Of a stretch of DNA of 19,428 bases, positions 1-7,739 are shown piece by piece. The notes under the pieces were generated by a model. The model was given only the letters and a program-made list of their open reading frames with translations, searched no databases and was not told where the DNA came from. Position numbers and translations under genes: made by a program. The first letter of the stretch is position 1; every line of letters starts with the position of its first letter. The stretch lies in contig JAYEND010000075.1 in NCBI GenBank assembly GCA_034721895.1, positions 1 to 19,428 of the forward strand. The letters are read 5' to 3'. This DNA comes from SZUA-451 sp034721895. GTDB taxonomy: Bacteria; Campylobacterota; Campylobacteria; Campylobacterales; Sulfurovaceae.

Positions 1-65
1 ACAGTGCAATGATAAATGCCAGTTTGTGATCTCTATTGCATAATCCGGGTTTAATCTTGTACGAG

Positions 66-71
66 TATAAT
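66..71 (+). promoter_or_regulatory. Candidate -10 element upstream of the pgbA-like gene
   Basis: TATAAT lies 64 bases before the ATG at 136. No convincing -35 box is visible at 16-18 bp spacing, which is common for Campylobacterota sigma-70 promoters. Apart from this and the AAAGGA ribosome site just before the ATG, I see nothing definite in bases 1-135. Confidence 0.35.
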
Positions 72-135
72 CTTATAAATAATGGGCATCTCTTAAAGCG
101 TTGGGTGTCTTTATGTTTACTTTCAAAGGATCGCT

Positions 136-822
136 ATGCGCACTATAGCATTGACTTTTCTCTTCACTTTTGTACCGCTGATGGCGGACTTCTTCCCTTC
201 TACGGTTCATAGTTCTATTGGCAGTATCAGCCAGAACAAAGTGACACTGACCAAAGCCTTCCCGGCCAAAGGCATGAGTGGTGTTATCATACACAATTAC
301 GGGCATTCGCTCAAGGCAGTCACAAGCTATCTGGTTTATGAGGGCGGAAACAGGGGTACATTGATCGAAAATGAACCTATTCTGCATGAAGAGCTGCCCA
401 GTGTCAAACCAAAGATCCGCTCTCATGACAAAGTGATCGGCGGATATCTCTACAACAATATTCTGCTTTTGGCACCTGATGCCAATACTTATGCCAGGAT
501 CACCTCTTCGGCATCCAAAAACTGGTTTCACCCTGATCTCTATGCGATGTTCCTCTCAGTAGAGGGAGATCAGTACCCCACCCGGGAGAACCTGGCCAAG
601 TTTGCCAATGAGTACCAGATAGGTCTTATCTATATTGTCCAGCGCGGCAAAGCTGTACTCTACGATCCGATCAGCAGACGCTATGTCTCACAAAAAACAC
701 TGAGCGGGCTTCCTGCAAAGGGGCAATTTCCTTTCTACATGCGATTAGGCAAGATCAAATCAGGCTGGTTCTCCAAAGAGGCCACAGGAGAATACTATCA
801 GATGATGGGGAACATCCGGTGA
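136..822 (+). CDS. Secreted protein with plasminogen-binding N-terminal (PgbA-type) domain
   Basis: The 228-residue protein opens with a signal-peptide-like segment (MRTIALTFLFTFVPLMA), so it is probably periplasmic or surface exposed. The remainder resembles the N-terminal domain of H. pylori PgbA/PgbB, which bind host plasminogen. The long C-terminal tail of the H. pylori proteins, where binding is usually placed, is absent. In this likely environmental organism the ancestral role is probably something else, perhaps in the cell envelope. AAAGGA sits six bases before the ATG. The stop overlaps the GTG start of the following glcD by 4 bp (GTGA), indicating translational coupling; the same pgbA-glcD order is known in H. 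pylori. The domain call is confident, the function is not. Confidence 0.75.
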   Translation: MRTIALTFLFTFVPLMADFFPSTVHSSIGSISQNKVTLTKAFPAKGMSGVIIHNYGHSLKAVTSYLVYEGGNRGTLIENEPILHEELPSVKPKIRSHDKVIGGYLYNNILLLAPDANTYARITSSASKNWFHPDLYAMFLSVEGDQYPTRENLAKFANEYQIGLIYIVQRGKAVLYDPISRRYVSQKTLSGLPAKGQFPFYMRLGKIKSGWFSKEATGEYYQMMGNIR

Positions 823-2219
823 TCGACCCCAAACATATCCAGGCATTTGAAAACATTGTGGGCAAAGAGAATGTCTACAGCGATAAAGCCCACCTCATCG
901 CTTACAGTTATGACGCTACGCGAACCCGTTATGAACCGGATGCCGTTCTCTTCCCCCGTCATGAAGAGGATGTCAGTGATATTCTGAGATATTGCAATGA
1001 ACATCATGTTGCCATTACCCCAAGAGGTGCAGGTTCAGGCTTTACGGGCGGTGCACTTCCTGCCAATGGCGGCATCATTCTCGGAATGGAAAAATATATG
1101 AATAAGATCCTGGAGATCGACTTTCAGAATATGGTCGCCGTAGTACAGCCCGGGGTTATCAATATGGATTTGCAAAGAGCGGTAGAGGAAGTTGGGCTTT
1201 TTTACCCGCCTGATCCGGCAAGTGAAGAGTACTCAACACTGGGCGGCAATGTCAGTGAAAATGCAGGCGGCATGCGTGCGGCCAAGTATGGCATCACCAA
1301 AGACTATGTGATGGCACTGCGAGCTGTACGTCCCAACGGGGATATCATTCAGGCAGGAAAAAGAACCATTAAAGATGTTGCGGGGTATAACATAGCGGGG
1401 ATTCTCATCGCCAGTGAAGGCACACTTGCCGTCCTTACTGAAATGACCTTAAAACTCATCCCTAAACCAAAATTTACCAAAGCTTATATGGGTATCTTCC
1501 CCTCTGTGGACGATGCGATGAACGCCGTATTCAAGTCTCTTGCAGCAGGTGCAAATCCTGTTGCAATGGAGTTCCTTGACAGTCTGGTCGTCCAGGCACT
1601 CAAAGAGAAACTTGGTGTTGATCTTCCGGAAGATGCCGGAGCTCTGCTCATCGGTGATGTAGATGGAAATGTTGCCGAAGAGGTCGATTTCCAGTTGGAG
1701 ATTCTTGATAAATCTTTCAAAGAGAATGGTGCGTATAAATTCGTGATCGCTGAAAACGGCGAAGAACGGGATAAGCTCTGGTTCGCCAGAAAAAATGCCT
1801 CCCCTTCCATTACCATCTTCGGTACGAAAAAACTCAATGAGGATATCTCCGTACCCAGAAGTATGCTCCCGGAAGCACTCAAGCGTATCTATGCGATCGG
1901 AGAGAAGTACGGGTTCAAAGTCCCCTGCTTCGGACATGCCGGCGACGGCAATATCCATGTCAATGTCATGGTCGACGGCAGCAACCCAGCAGAACTCGAA
2001 GAGGGGCACAAAGCCATCGAAGAGATCTTTGAGCTGGTTGTCGATATGGGTGGAACACTCAGCGGTGAACATGGTATCGGTACCAGCAAGGCACCTTTTA
2101 TGAATATCGCCTTCAGTGAAGCAGAGATAGAACTTTTCAAGGATATCAAACGGGCCTTTGACCCCAACAATATCCTCAACCCGGGGAAAATGGGATTGCC
2201 GAATTATGACGCTGTCTGA
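819..2219 (+). CDS. glcD: FAD-linked oxidase, glycolate/D-lactate oxidase subunit GlcD type
   Basis: 466 residues, normal for GlcD-type flavoproteins that oxidise D-2-hydroxy acids such as glycolate or D-lactate. The N-terminal half is a PCMH-type FAD-binding domain, with GAGSGFTGGALP near residue 70 and the TLGGNVSENAGGMRAAKYG stretch near residue 145. The C-terminal half is a FAD-oxidase C domain, with GHAGDGNIHVNV near residue 370 and SGEHGIG near residue 415. It begins at GTG, overlapping the upstream stop, with GGGGA about eight bases before. No glcE or iron-sulfur glcF follows, so it may work alone or with subunits elsewhere. The exact substrate cannot be told from sequence. Its stop lies inside the start region of the next gene, so the three plus-strand genes look like one operon. 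Confidence 0.88.
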   Translation: MIDPKHIQAFENIVGKENVYSDKAHLIAYSYDATRTRYEPDAVLFPRHEEDVSDILRYCNEHHVAITPRGAGSGFTGGALPANGGIILGMEKYMNKILEIDFQNMVAVVQPGVINMDLQRAVEEVGLFYPPDPASEEYSTLGGNVSENAGGMRAAKYGITKDYVMALRAVRPNGDIIQAGKRTIKDVAGYNIAGILIASEGTLAVLTEMTLKLIPKPKFTKAYMGIFPSVDDAMNAVFKSLAAGANPVAMEFLDSLVVQALKEKLGVDLPEDAGALLIGDVDGNVAEEVDFQLEILDKSFKENGAYKFVIAENGEERDKLWFARKNASPSITIFGTKKLNEDISVPRSMLPEALKRIYAIGEKYGFKVPCFGHAGDGNIHVNVMVDGSNPAELEEGHKAIEEIFELVVDMGGTLSGEHGIGTSKAPFMNIAFSEAEIELFKDIKRAFDPNNILNPGKMGLPNYDAV

Positions 2220-3039
2220 TTCAACCAAAGCCATTCTCAGAAACTATTACTTTTTTGTACGGGATTTTTTTACCGACCTTTTCGATGACCGTCTGGGCTA
2301 TTATGCTTCAAGCCTGAGCTGGAACACCCTTTTTTCGATTATTCCAATGCTGGTGATCCTGCTCTCTATCTTTACTTCTCTGCCTGTCTTTGATTCTGTC
2401 TATGCAAAAATTCATGACCTTATTTTCAGCAATCTGATGCCTACCGACTCCGAAGAGATCATGGGGCACATTGATACTTTTGTTGAAAACTCCGGGAAAC
2501 TGGGAATGGTGGGAGTTTTTTATGTCACTTTTGCTGCGATCATGTTTTTCAAAAACTATGACTACATTGTCAATGATATTTTTCACACTCCCAAAAGAAC
2601 CATATTTCAAGCGATCATAACTTATCTGGGTCTGGTGACCATTGTTCCGCTGATGCTTGGGGTCTCTTTTTATCTCTCGACGCTGATTCAGGGATACTTA
2701 AATAAAAGTGAGGTGACCAGCTCTATACATCTCTTCCACTTTCTTCCCTACCTGATGATCTGGGGTATGTTCTATATCACCTACCAAGTCTCTGCCCGCA
2801 AGAAAATTTCCGCAAAAGCTGCTCTGACCAGTTCTTTTATCGCCTCGCTGATCTGGCATCTTACCAAAAGTGGTTTTGTTTTTTATGTCGTCCATAACAA
2901 TACTTATGCCAGTATTTACGGAGGGATCAGTATCCTGCTCTTTTTCTTCCTCTGGATCTACATCTCATGGGCTATTTTTCTCCATGGACTTAGATTTTGT
3001 TACCTCTTAGACAAAGGCATAAAGATAGAGAAGATATAG
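2206..3039 (+). CDS. YihY/virulence factor BrkB family inner-membrane protein
   Basis: 277 residues from the ATG at 2206, which overlaps the end of glcD by 14 bp. An earlier in-frame start at 2158 would lie deep inside glcD and is less likely. The protein has about six hydrophobic spans and the family-typical early motif DRLGYYASSLSWNTLFSIIPM, followed near the end by YGGISILLFFFLWIYISW. BrkB/YihY proteins are integral inner-membrane proteins. A transporter role has been proposed, and the old RNase BN assignment is regarded as wrong. The gene ends 33 bp inside the 3' end of the convergent comEC gene, with no terminator visible between them. The family assignment is firm, the substrate unknown. 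Confidence 0.87.
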   Translation: MTLSDSTKAILRNYYFFVRDFFTDLFDDRLGYYASSLSWNTLFSIIPMLVILLSIFTSLPVFDSVYAKIHDLIFSNLMPTDSEEIMGHIDTFVENSGKLGMVGVFYVTFAAIMFFKNYDYIVNDIFHTPKRTIFQAIITYLGLVTIVPLMLGVSFYLSTLIQGYLNKSEVTSSIHLFHFLPYLMIWGMFYITYQVSARKKISAKAALTSSFIASLIWHLTKSGFVFYVVHNNTYASIYGGISILLFFFLWIYISWAIFLHGLRFCYLLDKGIKIEKI

Positions 3040-4290
3040 CACGGCAAAACCCAATGTTATCCAAAAGAGCATTCTGCTCCGCATAGCGCCCAGTGAGAGC
3101 AGAACATATCCTATGACCACCCAAGTCGGCAAGAGACTCTGATAACTCTCTGACGGCAGGGCGAAGAGCCACTGCAGACTGCTGTCAAACATGCCGCCCC
3201 ACCCTATCAGGTGCAATCCGATCACCAGTGGATAAAAAAGTGTGAAGATCAGTGAGAGTATCGGAGACAAAAGCTGCCAGGGCGATGTCACCCCAAAGAT
3301 TCCATGGACGACCGGCAGCATCAGGATAAATATTCCCACAGGAATGTAAAACATTGAAATGATCCATTTGCTGCTCAACCATGTGCTGCTCTTTTGGCTC
3401 CAGTGCAAAAGCAGATAAATATAGAAAACCCCGGTGACAGAAAACCAAAATCCGAGTGAAGCCATCAATGTCGGGAAAAGTGCCAGGAGCAGCATCACCA
3501 CAGATCCGAGAAATGAAAAACTTATCAATTCGATCCCCAGCAGCAGCATCACCCAGGCAATCGTCAGCATGGCATAAGAGCGTACCAGCGACGGCGGAAA
3601 ATCCACAAACCAGAGATAGAATCCCAGTACTCCAAGTGCAACAAGCCCCATATCCAGCAGCATATACCGATAGGGGAATTTTCGCTGCTGCAGAGGCTTA
3701 TAGACCAGGCTCAGGACCCCATAGATCAACCCCCATAAAATGGTCAGATGGAAGCCGCTCAATGCTACCAGGTGACTCACTCCCAGTCCGGCAATCTGCT
3801 CTCTGAGGGTTTTTGGAATCGGTGTCGCCAAAAAGATCGCCTGATAAAATGATACAATACCGGGATCTTCATGCTGCTCTGCGATCAGATCCAAAAGATC
3901 ACTTTTTGCACTCTCTGGAGAGGGACGTCTCTCTTTTATCCTGGTCTTGACAAAAAAGGTACCCAAATAGTCATCAAAGCTTATCTTCCCGTCAGGTATC
4001 AGTTTGATACGCAGGCTTTGTCCTGTCAAATTTTCCAGAAGTTTGGCTGTCGTATAGAATTGCCATCCTTCCTTGCTTCGAAGCTTCAATACTTCATAAG
4101 ATTTCCCTTTTTTGCTCTTACTGTATTGTTGAAGAACAGTGGCTTCAGTATAGTAAAAAGGCTTGGAAATGAATTCACGGTATTCACCATGAAGCAAATA
4201 GAGACGGAAGAAAATAATCGCCAGCAAAATACCCATCGCAAGCACAAACTCTCTGGTATCAAGAAAGAGTTTCGGTTTTTCCAATACCAT
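3007..4290 (-). CDS. comEC: ComEC/Rec2-family DNA uptake channel (competence domain only)
   Basis: 427 residues, strongly hydrophobic, with an N-terminal membrane anchor, a soluble region (about residues 40-150) and then many membrane spans. The competence-domain signature LGVSHLVALSGFHLTILWG lies near residue 170. ComEC forms the inner-membrane channel that brings single-stranded DNA into the cytoplasm during natural transformation. The C-terminal metallo-beta-lactamase domain of long ComEC proteins is missing, as in other short Campylobacterota homologues. The gene is intact. Its start lies just inside a 127-bp block repeated across the assembly gap. If the gap is removed, the start is 15 bp from the dnaB stop, so dnaB-comEC is a tight operon as in H. 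pylori HP1362-HP1361. It overlaps brkB tail to tail. Confidence 0.9.
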   Translation of the reverse strand: MVLEKPKLFLDTREFVLAMGILLAIIFFRLYLLHGEYREFISKPFYYTEATVLQQYSKSKKGKSYEVLKLRSKEGWQFYTTAKLLENLTGQSLRIKLIPDGKISFDDYLGTFFVKTRIKERRPSPESAKSDLLDLIAEQHEDPGIVSFYQAIFLATPIPKTLREQIAGLGVSHLVALSGFHLTILWGLIYGVLSLVYKPLQQRKFPYRYMLLDMGLVALGVLGFYLWFVDFPPSLVRSYAMLTIAWVMLLLGIELISFSFLGSVVMLLLALFPTLMASLGFWFSVTGVFYIYLLLHWSQKSSTWLSSKWIISMFYIPVGIFILMLPVVHGIFGVTSPWQLLSPILSLIFTLFYPLVIGLHLIGWGGMFDSSLQWLFALPSESYQSLLPTWVVIGYVLLSLGAMRSRMLFWITLGFAVLYLLYLYAFV

Positions 4291-4296
4291 CTATCG
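4170..4296. repeat. 127-bp exact duplication, copy 1 (assembly artefact)
   Basis: These bases, the 5' end of comEC, reappear identically at 4397-4523 on the other side of the N run. The length of 127 equals a common maximum k-mer in de Bruijn assemblers, so this is most likely a shared contig end and not a biological repeat. Confidence 0.95.
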
Positions 4297-4396
4297 NNNN
4301 NNNNNNNNNNNNNNNNNNNNNNNNNNNNNNNNNNNNNNNNNNNNNNNNNNNNNNNNNNNNNNNNNNNNNNNNNNNNNNNNNNNNNNNNNNNNNNNN
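4297..4396. other. Assembly gap of 100 N
   Basis: Exactly 100 N, a conventional placeholder size. Because the flanks are the same 127 bp, the two contigs should overlap and the gap is probably spurious. Joining position 4296 directly to 4524 gives a sensible dnaB-comEC junction. Confidence 0.97.
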
Positions 4397-4523
4397 TGAA
4401 TTCACGGTATTCACCATGAAGCAAATAGAGACGGAAGAAAATAATCGCCAGCAAAATACCCATCGCAAGCACAAACTCTCTGGTATCAAGAAAGAGTTTC
4501 GGTTTTTCCAATACCATCTATCG
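4397..4523. repeat. 127-bp exact duplication, copy 2 (assembly artefact)
   Basis: Identical to 4170-4296. It carries a second copy of the first ~40 codons of comEC, which runs into N and should not be annotated as a separate gene. Confidence 0.95.
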
Positions 4524-4532
4524 TACTATCCT

Positions 4533-5966
4533 TTATATCGGAGGCAACTCTATCGTTCCCTCGCGCATATCGATATTTCCCTCTTCATAAACCACTTCGA
4601 AAGCAGCAGCAGGCGAAGCATCCACAAAGCGTGTGAAATTCTTCTGGAAAACCAGGTCAACGGTTCCTGTCGGACCGTTACGCTGTTTCCCGATGATGAT
4701 CTCAGCCTCTTCTTCAGATTTTTTCCGAAATTCGCTTCGATACTCTTTTCCCTCTGCTTTCGCCCTCATCTCTTTCTCTTTCTCCTGCGCTTCCCGATAG
4801 ACATCATCCCGGTAGACAAAAAGAATAATGTCCGCATCCTGCTCGATCGCACCTGACTCCCTCAGGTCGCTGAGCATTGGTCGCTTATTGTCACGGGACT
4901 CCAGAGACCGGTTGAGTTGCGAGAGTGCCACGATCGGCATTTCCAACTCCCTTGCGAGCTGTTTCAAGCCTCTTGAAATTTCCGAAATCTCCTGCTGACG
5001 ACCCTCCCGGCCACCCTCTCCGCTCATCAGTTGCAAGTAGTCGATGATCGCAACCGTTATTTCCGGATGCCGGGATTTAAGTTTTCTCAGCTTGGAGCGT
5101 ACATGATGGATCGTCGCATAACCACCATCATCAACAAAAAGTTTTTTCTGCGAAATTTCATCCGTAGCAGCAGAGAGCTGACTCCACTGATCATCCTTCA
5201 GATCCCCAACCCGCAAGGCTTGCAGAGGAATCGATGTTTTGACAGAGAGCATTCTCAGCATCAGCTGTTCGGCCGGCATCTCCAGTGAAAAAAAGGCAAC
5301 GCCTTCATCCCGCTCGATCGCCCTGAGCGCCATATTGAGTACCAAGGCAGTTTTTCCCATCGCCGGCCTTGCCGCAACAATGACCAGATCTCCTTTGCCA
5401 AAACCACTGGTCTTTTCATTGAGATTTCTAAAACCGGTATCGGTACCGATCAACCTGGAATTTCCCAGTGCCTTGAGTCGTTCGATCTCATCCATCATTG
5501 CCAGAGTGATCTCCCTGGACTCCCGGAAATCTTCATTGGTACTGTTCTGCGTGATCTCATAAAGCTTCTTTTCGACGAGGTTCATGATCTCTTCTGCCGG
5601 AAGATCATCCTCGATCGTCACCTTTTTGATCTCCGTCGCCAGGGTAGCCAGAGCTCTTTTGCTCGACTTGGCTTTGATCTCACTCAGATAGGCTGCCGTA
5701 TTGGAAATCGGATTGGCAGAGAGCACATCGAGCATACCAGCTTCGTCAAACTTCCCCTTTGAAGCCATTTTGGAACGCAGAAACTCCTCATCGATCGGCT
5801 TCTCATCTGCCACAAGCTCCTCCATCGCCGCAAAAAGATGCTGATGAAAAGGAAAATAAAAATCATGTGGCTGAAGCTTTGCTGCGATCTCTTCAAAGAT
5901 CTCAGGATCAAAGATAACGGCAGAAAGCACAGCTCTTTCGATGTTTAAATTGTACATATTCTCCAT
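4533..5966 (-). CDS. dnaB: Replicative DNA helicase DnaB
   Basis: 477 residues, the usual size. The N-terminal DnaB domain (about 5-105) joins the RecA-like helicase domain, with Walker A ARPAMGKT at 199-206, a Walker B stretch ending AIIDYLQLMSG, and the downstream PMLSDLRESGAIEQDAD motif. It unwinds DNA at the replication fork as a hexameric ring. I place the start at ATG 5966, preceded by AAAGGGG at suitable spacing; a TTG one codon upstream is less likely. No intein is present. The start codon overlaps the stop of a 33-codon remnant ORF from element D (TGATG), so element D now supplies the leader. comEC follows by 15 bp once the false gap is removed. Confidence 0.96.
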   Translation of the reverse strand: MENMYNLNIERAVLSAVIFDPEIFEEIAAKLQPHDFYFPFHQHLFAAMEELVADEKPIDEEFLRSKMASKGKFDEAGMLDVLSANPISNTAAYLSEIKAKSSKRALATLATEIKKVTIEDDLPAEEIMNLVEKKLYEITQNSTNEDFRESREITLAMMDEIERLKALGNSRLIGTDTGFRNLNEKTSGFGKGDLVIVAARPAMGKTALVLNMALRAIERDEGVAFFSLEMPAEQLMLRMLSVKTSIPLQALRVGDLKDDQWSQLSAATDEISQKKLFVDDGGYATIHHVRSKLRKLKSRHPEITVAIIDYLQLMSGEGGREGRQQEISEISRGLKQLARELEMPIVALSQLNRSLESRDNKRPMLSDLRESGAIEQDADIILFVYRDDVYREAQEKEKEMRAKAEGKEYRSEFRKKSEEEAEIIIGKQRNGPTGTVDLVFQKNFTRFVDASPAAAFEVVYEEGNIDMREGTIELPPI

Positions 5967-6067
5967 CAAAGCCCCTTTGACGAAGAAAGTGAAGAGTTCT
6001 GTAAATACTCACTGCATTTTACAATACGTATTGCAAAAGTATAACTTTTATTATCCAAAATATTCAT
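5966..6067 (-). pseudogene. 5' remnant of a four-helix-bundle (IVS/Avd-like) protein gene in element D
   Basis: A 33-residue reading frame starts MNILDNKSYTFAIRIVK and continues CSEYLQ. This matches the N-termini of the two intact element genes in the window (VLEEKSYQFSIRIVKLNEYL and VLHQKSYAFAIRTVKLNQYL). After about codon 23 the similarity stops, and the frame runs into the heptad repeat at the element edge. About 95 codons of the usual 118 are missing. The frame ends in TGA that overlaps the dnaB ATG. If it is still translated, it could couple translation to dnaB. The remnant assignment is based on direct comparison within this window. Confidence 0.85.
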
Positions 6068-6153
6068 AAAAAGATTTTATCCTAATTTTTTATTCTTAAA
6101 GCGAAGCCACTGCATCACTTACCAGCACTCTTCACTCTTCACTCTTACTTCTT
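5981..6153 (-). mobile_element. Element D: decayed heptad-bounded element
   Basis: It fills the space between ispG and dnaB. The right side has three perfect CACTCTT heptads (6126-6146) plus a degraded fourth running into the ispG stop. The left side has the inverse, AGTGAAG (5988-5994), with a weaker unit outside it. Reading inward from the right come GCTGGTA and then a hairpin at 6099-6120: nine pairs, including one G-T wobble, interrupted by a T-T mismatch, with apical GC-AGTG-GC. Next comes the truncated four-helix-bundle gene. The 3' part of the gene and the 3' hairpin are deleted. The upstream edge of the dnaB ribosome site is untouched. Confidence 0.8.
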
Positions 6154-7217
6154 CATTCGGAAGTTTCCGATGCAAACTTCTCCACTTCTTCCACAAAGCG
6201 ATCCACCAGCTCTTTTTCCGGCAGCTTTGCGACTACATCCCCTTTGACCATCACCAATCCGCTGCCTTTGCCATACGCGATGGCTACATCGGCATGCTTG
6301 GCTTCACCGATGGCATTGACGACACATCCCATGACGGAGACATTCATTGCTGTCTTGATATGGGCTGTTCTCTTCTCTACTTCTTCGACCGCAGAGACCA
6401 GATCAGCTTCGATACGGCCGCAGGTCGGGCAGGAGATGATATTGAGTCCGTCAGTTGCCCTGCCGCTGTCTTTGAGGATCGCCCGGGCGACATTGATCTC
6501 TTCTTCCAGTTCTCCGGTGATGGAGACGCGCATGGTATCACCGATGCCATCCAGCAGCAATGCCCCCAGTCCGATGGATGATTTCACCGTCGCGTGAAAG
6601 AGTGTTCCGGCTTCGGTCACACCCAGATGAAAAGGGTAGTGGTTTTTGGGCCTCAACATCCGATAGGCATCTACGGTCCGATTCACATCACTGGCTTTGA
6701 GAGAAACCTTAATATCGGTGAAACCCAGATCTTCAAGAAATTTGATGTTATATTCGGCTGATGCCACCATCCCCTCTGCTGTTGCACCATATTTCTGATC
6801 AAACTCTTTTTCAAGAGAACCGGAATTGACACCGATACGGATCGGGAGACTTCGGTCCTGGCACGCTTTGACGATCTCTTTGATACGTGACTTCTCCCCG
6901 ATATTCCCAGGGTTAAATCGGATACAATCCACCCACTTTGCCGCTTCCAGTGCCAGTTTGTAGTGGAAGTGGATATCTGCCACCAGTGGAATGGAAATAC
7001 GCTCTTTGATCTCCTTGAGTGCCAACGCATCCTGCATCTGAGGCACCGCAACCCGTACGATATCACATCCGGCAAAGTGCAAACGATTGATCTGCTCCAC
7101 TGTTGCATCGACATTATTCGTACTGCTATAAGTCATCGACTGTACAGAGATCGGAGCATCACCGCCTACTGCCACATCTCCAACAAATATCTTCTTTGTA
7201 GGCACTCTTGGCTTCAC
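6153..7217 (-). CDS. ispG: 4-hydroxy-3-methylbut-2-enyl diphosphate synthase (flavodoxin) IspG
   Basis: 354 residues from a GTG start at 7217. The enzyme makes HMBPP from MEcPP in the MEP isoprenoid pathway. It has the typical start KKIFVG..GG.APISVQSMT. The three [4Fe-4S] cysteines are C263, C266 and C298, with the same 3 and 32 spacing as C270, C273 and C305 of E. coli IspG; E305 (in NAIGEA) would correspond to the conserved glutamate. A longer frame to 7283 adds 22 residues (including FTIHYSLFTIFF) that only translate the heptad repeats of element A. The GTG has a perfect GGAGGT six bases upstream, so I prefer it. It lies between priA and dnaB on the same strand, separated from each by an inserted element. 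Confidence 0.95.
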   Translation of the reverse strand: MKPRVPTKKIFVGDVAVGGDAPISVQSMTYSSTNNVDATVEQINRLHFAGCDIVRVAVPQMQDALALKEIKERISIPLVADIHFHYKLALEAAKWVDCIRFNPGNIGEKSRIKEIVKACQDRSLPIRIGVNSGSLEKEFDQKYGATAEGMVASAEYNIKFLEDLGFTDIKVSLKASDVNRTVDAYRMLRPKNHYPFHLGVTEAGTLFHATVKSSIGLGALLLDGIGDTMRVSITGELEEEINVARAILKDSGRATDGLNIISCPTCGRIEADLVSAVEEVEKRTAHIKTAMNVSVMGCVVNAIGEAKHADVAIAYGKGSGLVMVKGDVVAKLPEKELVDRFVEEVEKFASETSE

Positions 7218-7236
7218 AGGAGCACCTCCAAAGAAG

Positions 7237-7730
<494 letters not shown>

Positions 7731-7739
7731 TCAAATTTT

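Noticed and set aside
2158..2205. Longer N-terminus for the BrkB-family gene
   Set aside because: It lies fully inside glcD without a better ribosome site, and the extra residues are not typical of the family.
1449..2234. Minus-strand open frame of 261 codons
   Set aside because: It is antisense to glcD, whose conserved motifs cover the whole stretch; a codon-bias shadow.
3871..4419. Plus-strand frame running through the N gap
   Set aside because: It is antisense to comEC and is joined only by undetermined bases.
4397..4523. A second comEC 5' fragment (tandem gene duplication)
   Set aside because: The duplication is exact, exactly 127 bp, and ends at the gap on one side; an assembly overlap explains it better.
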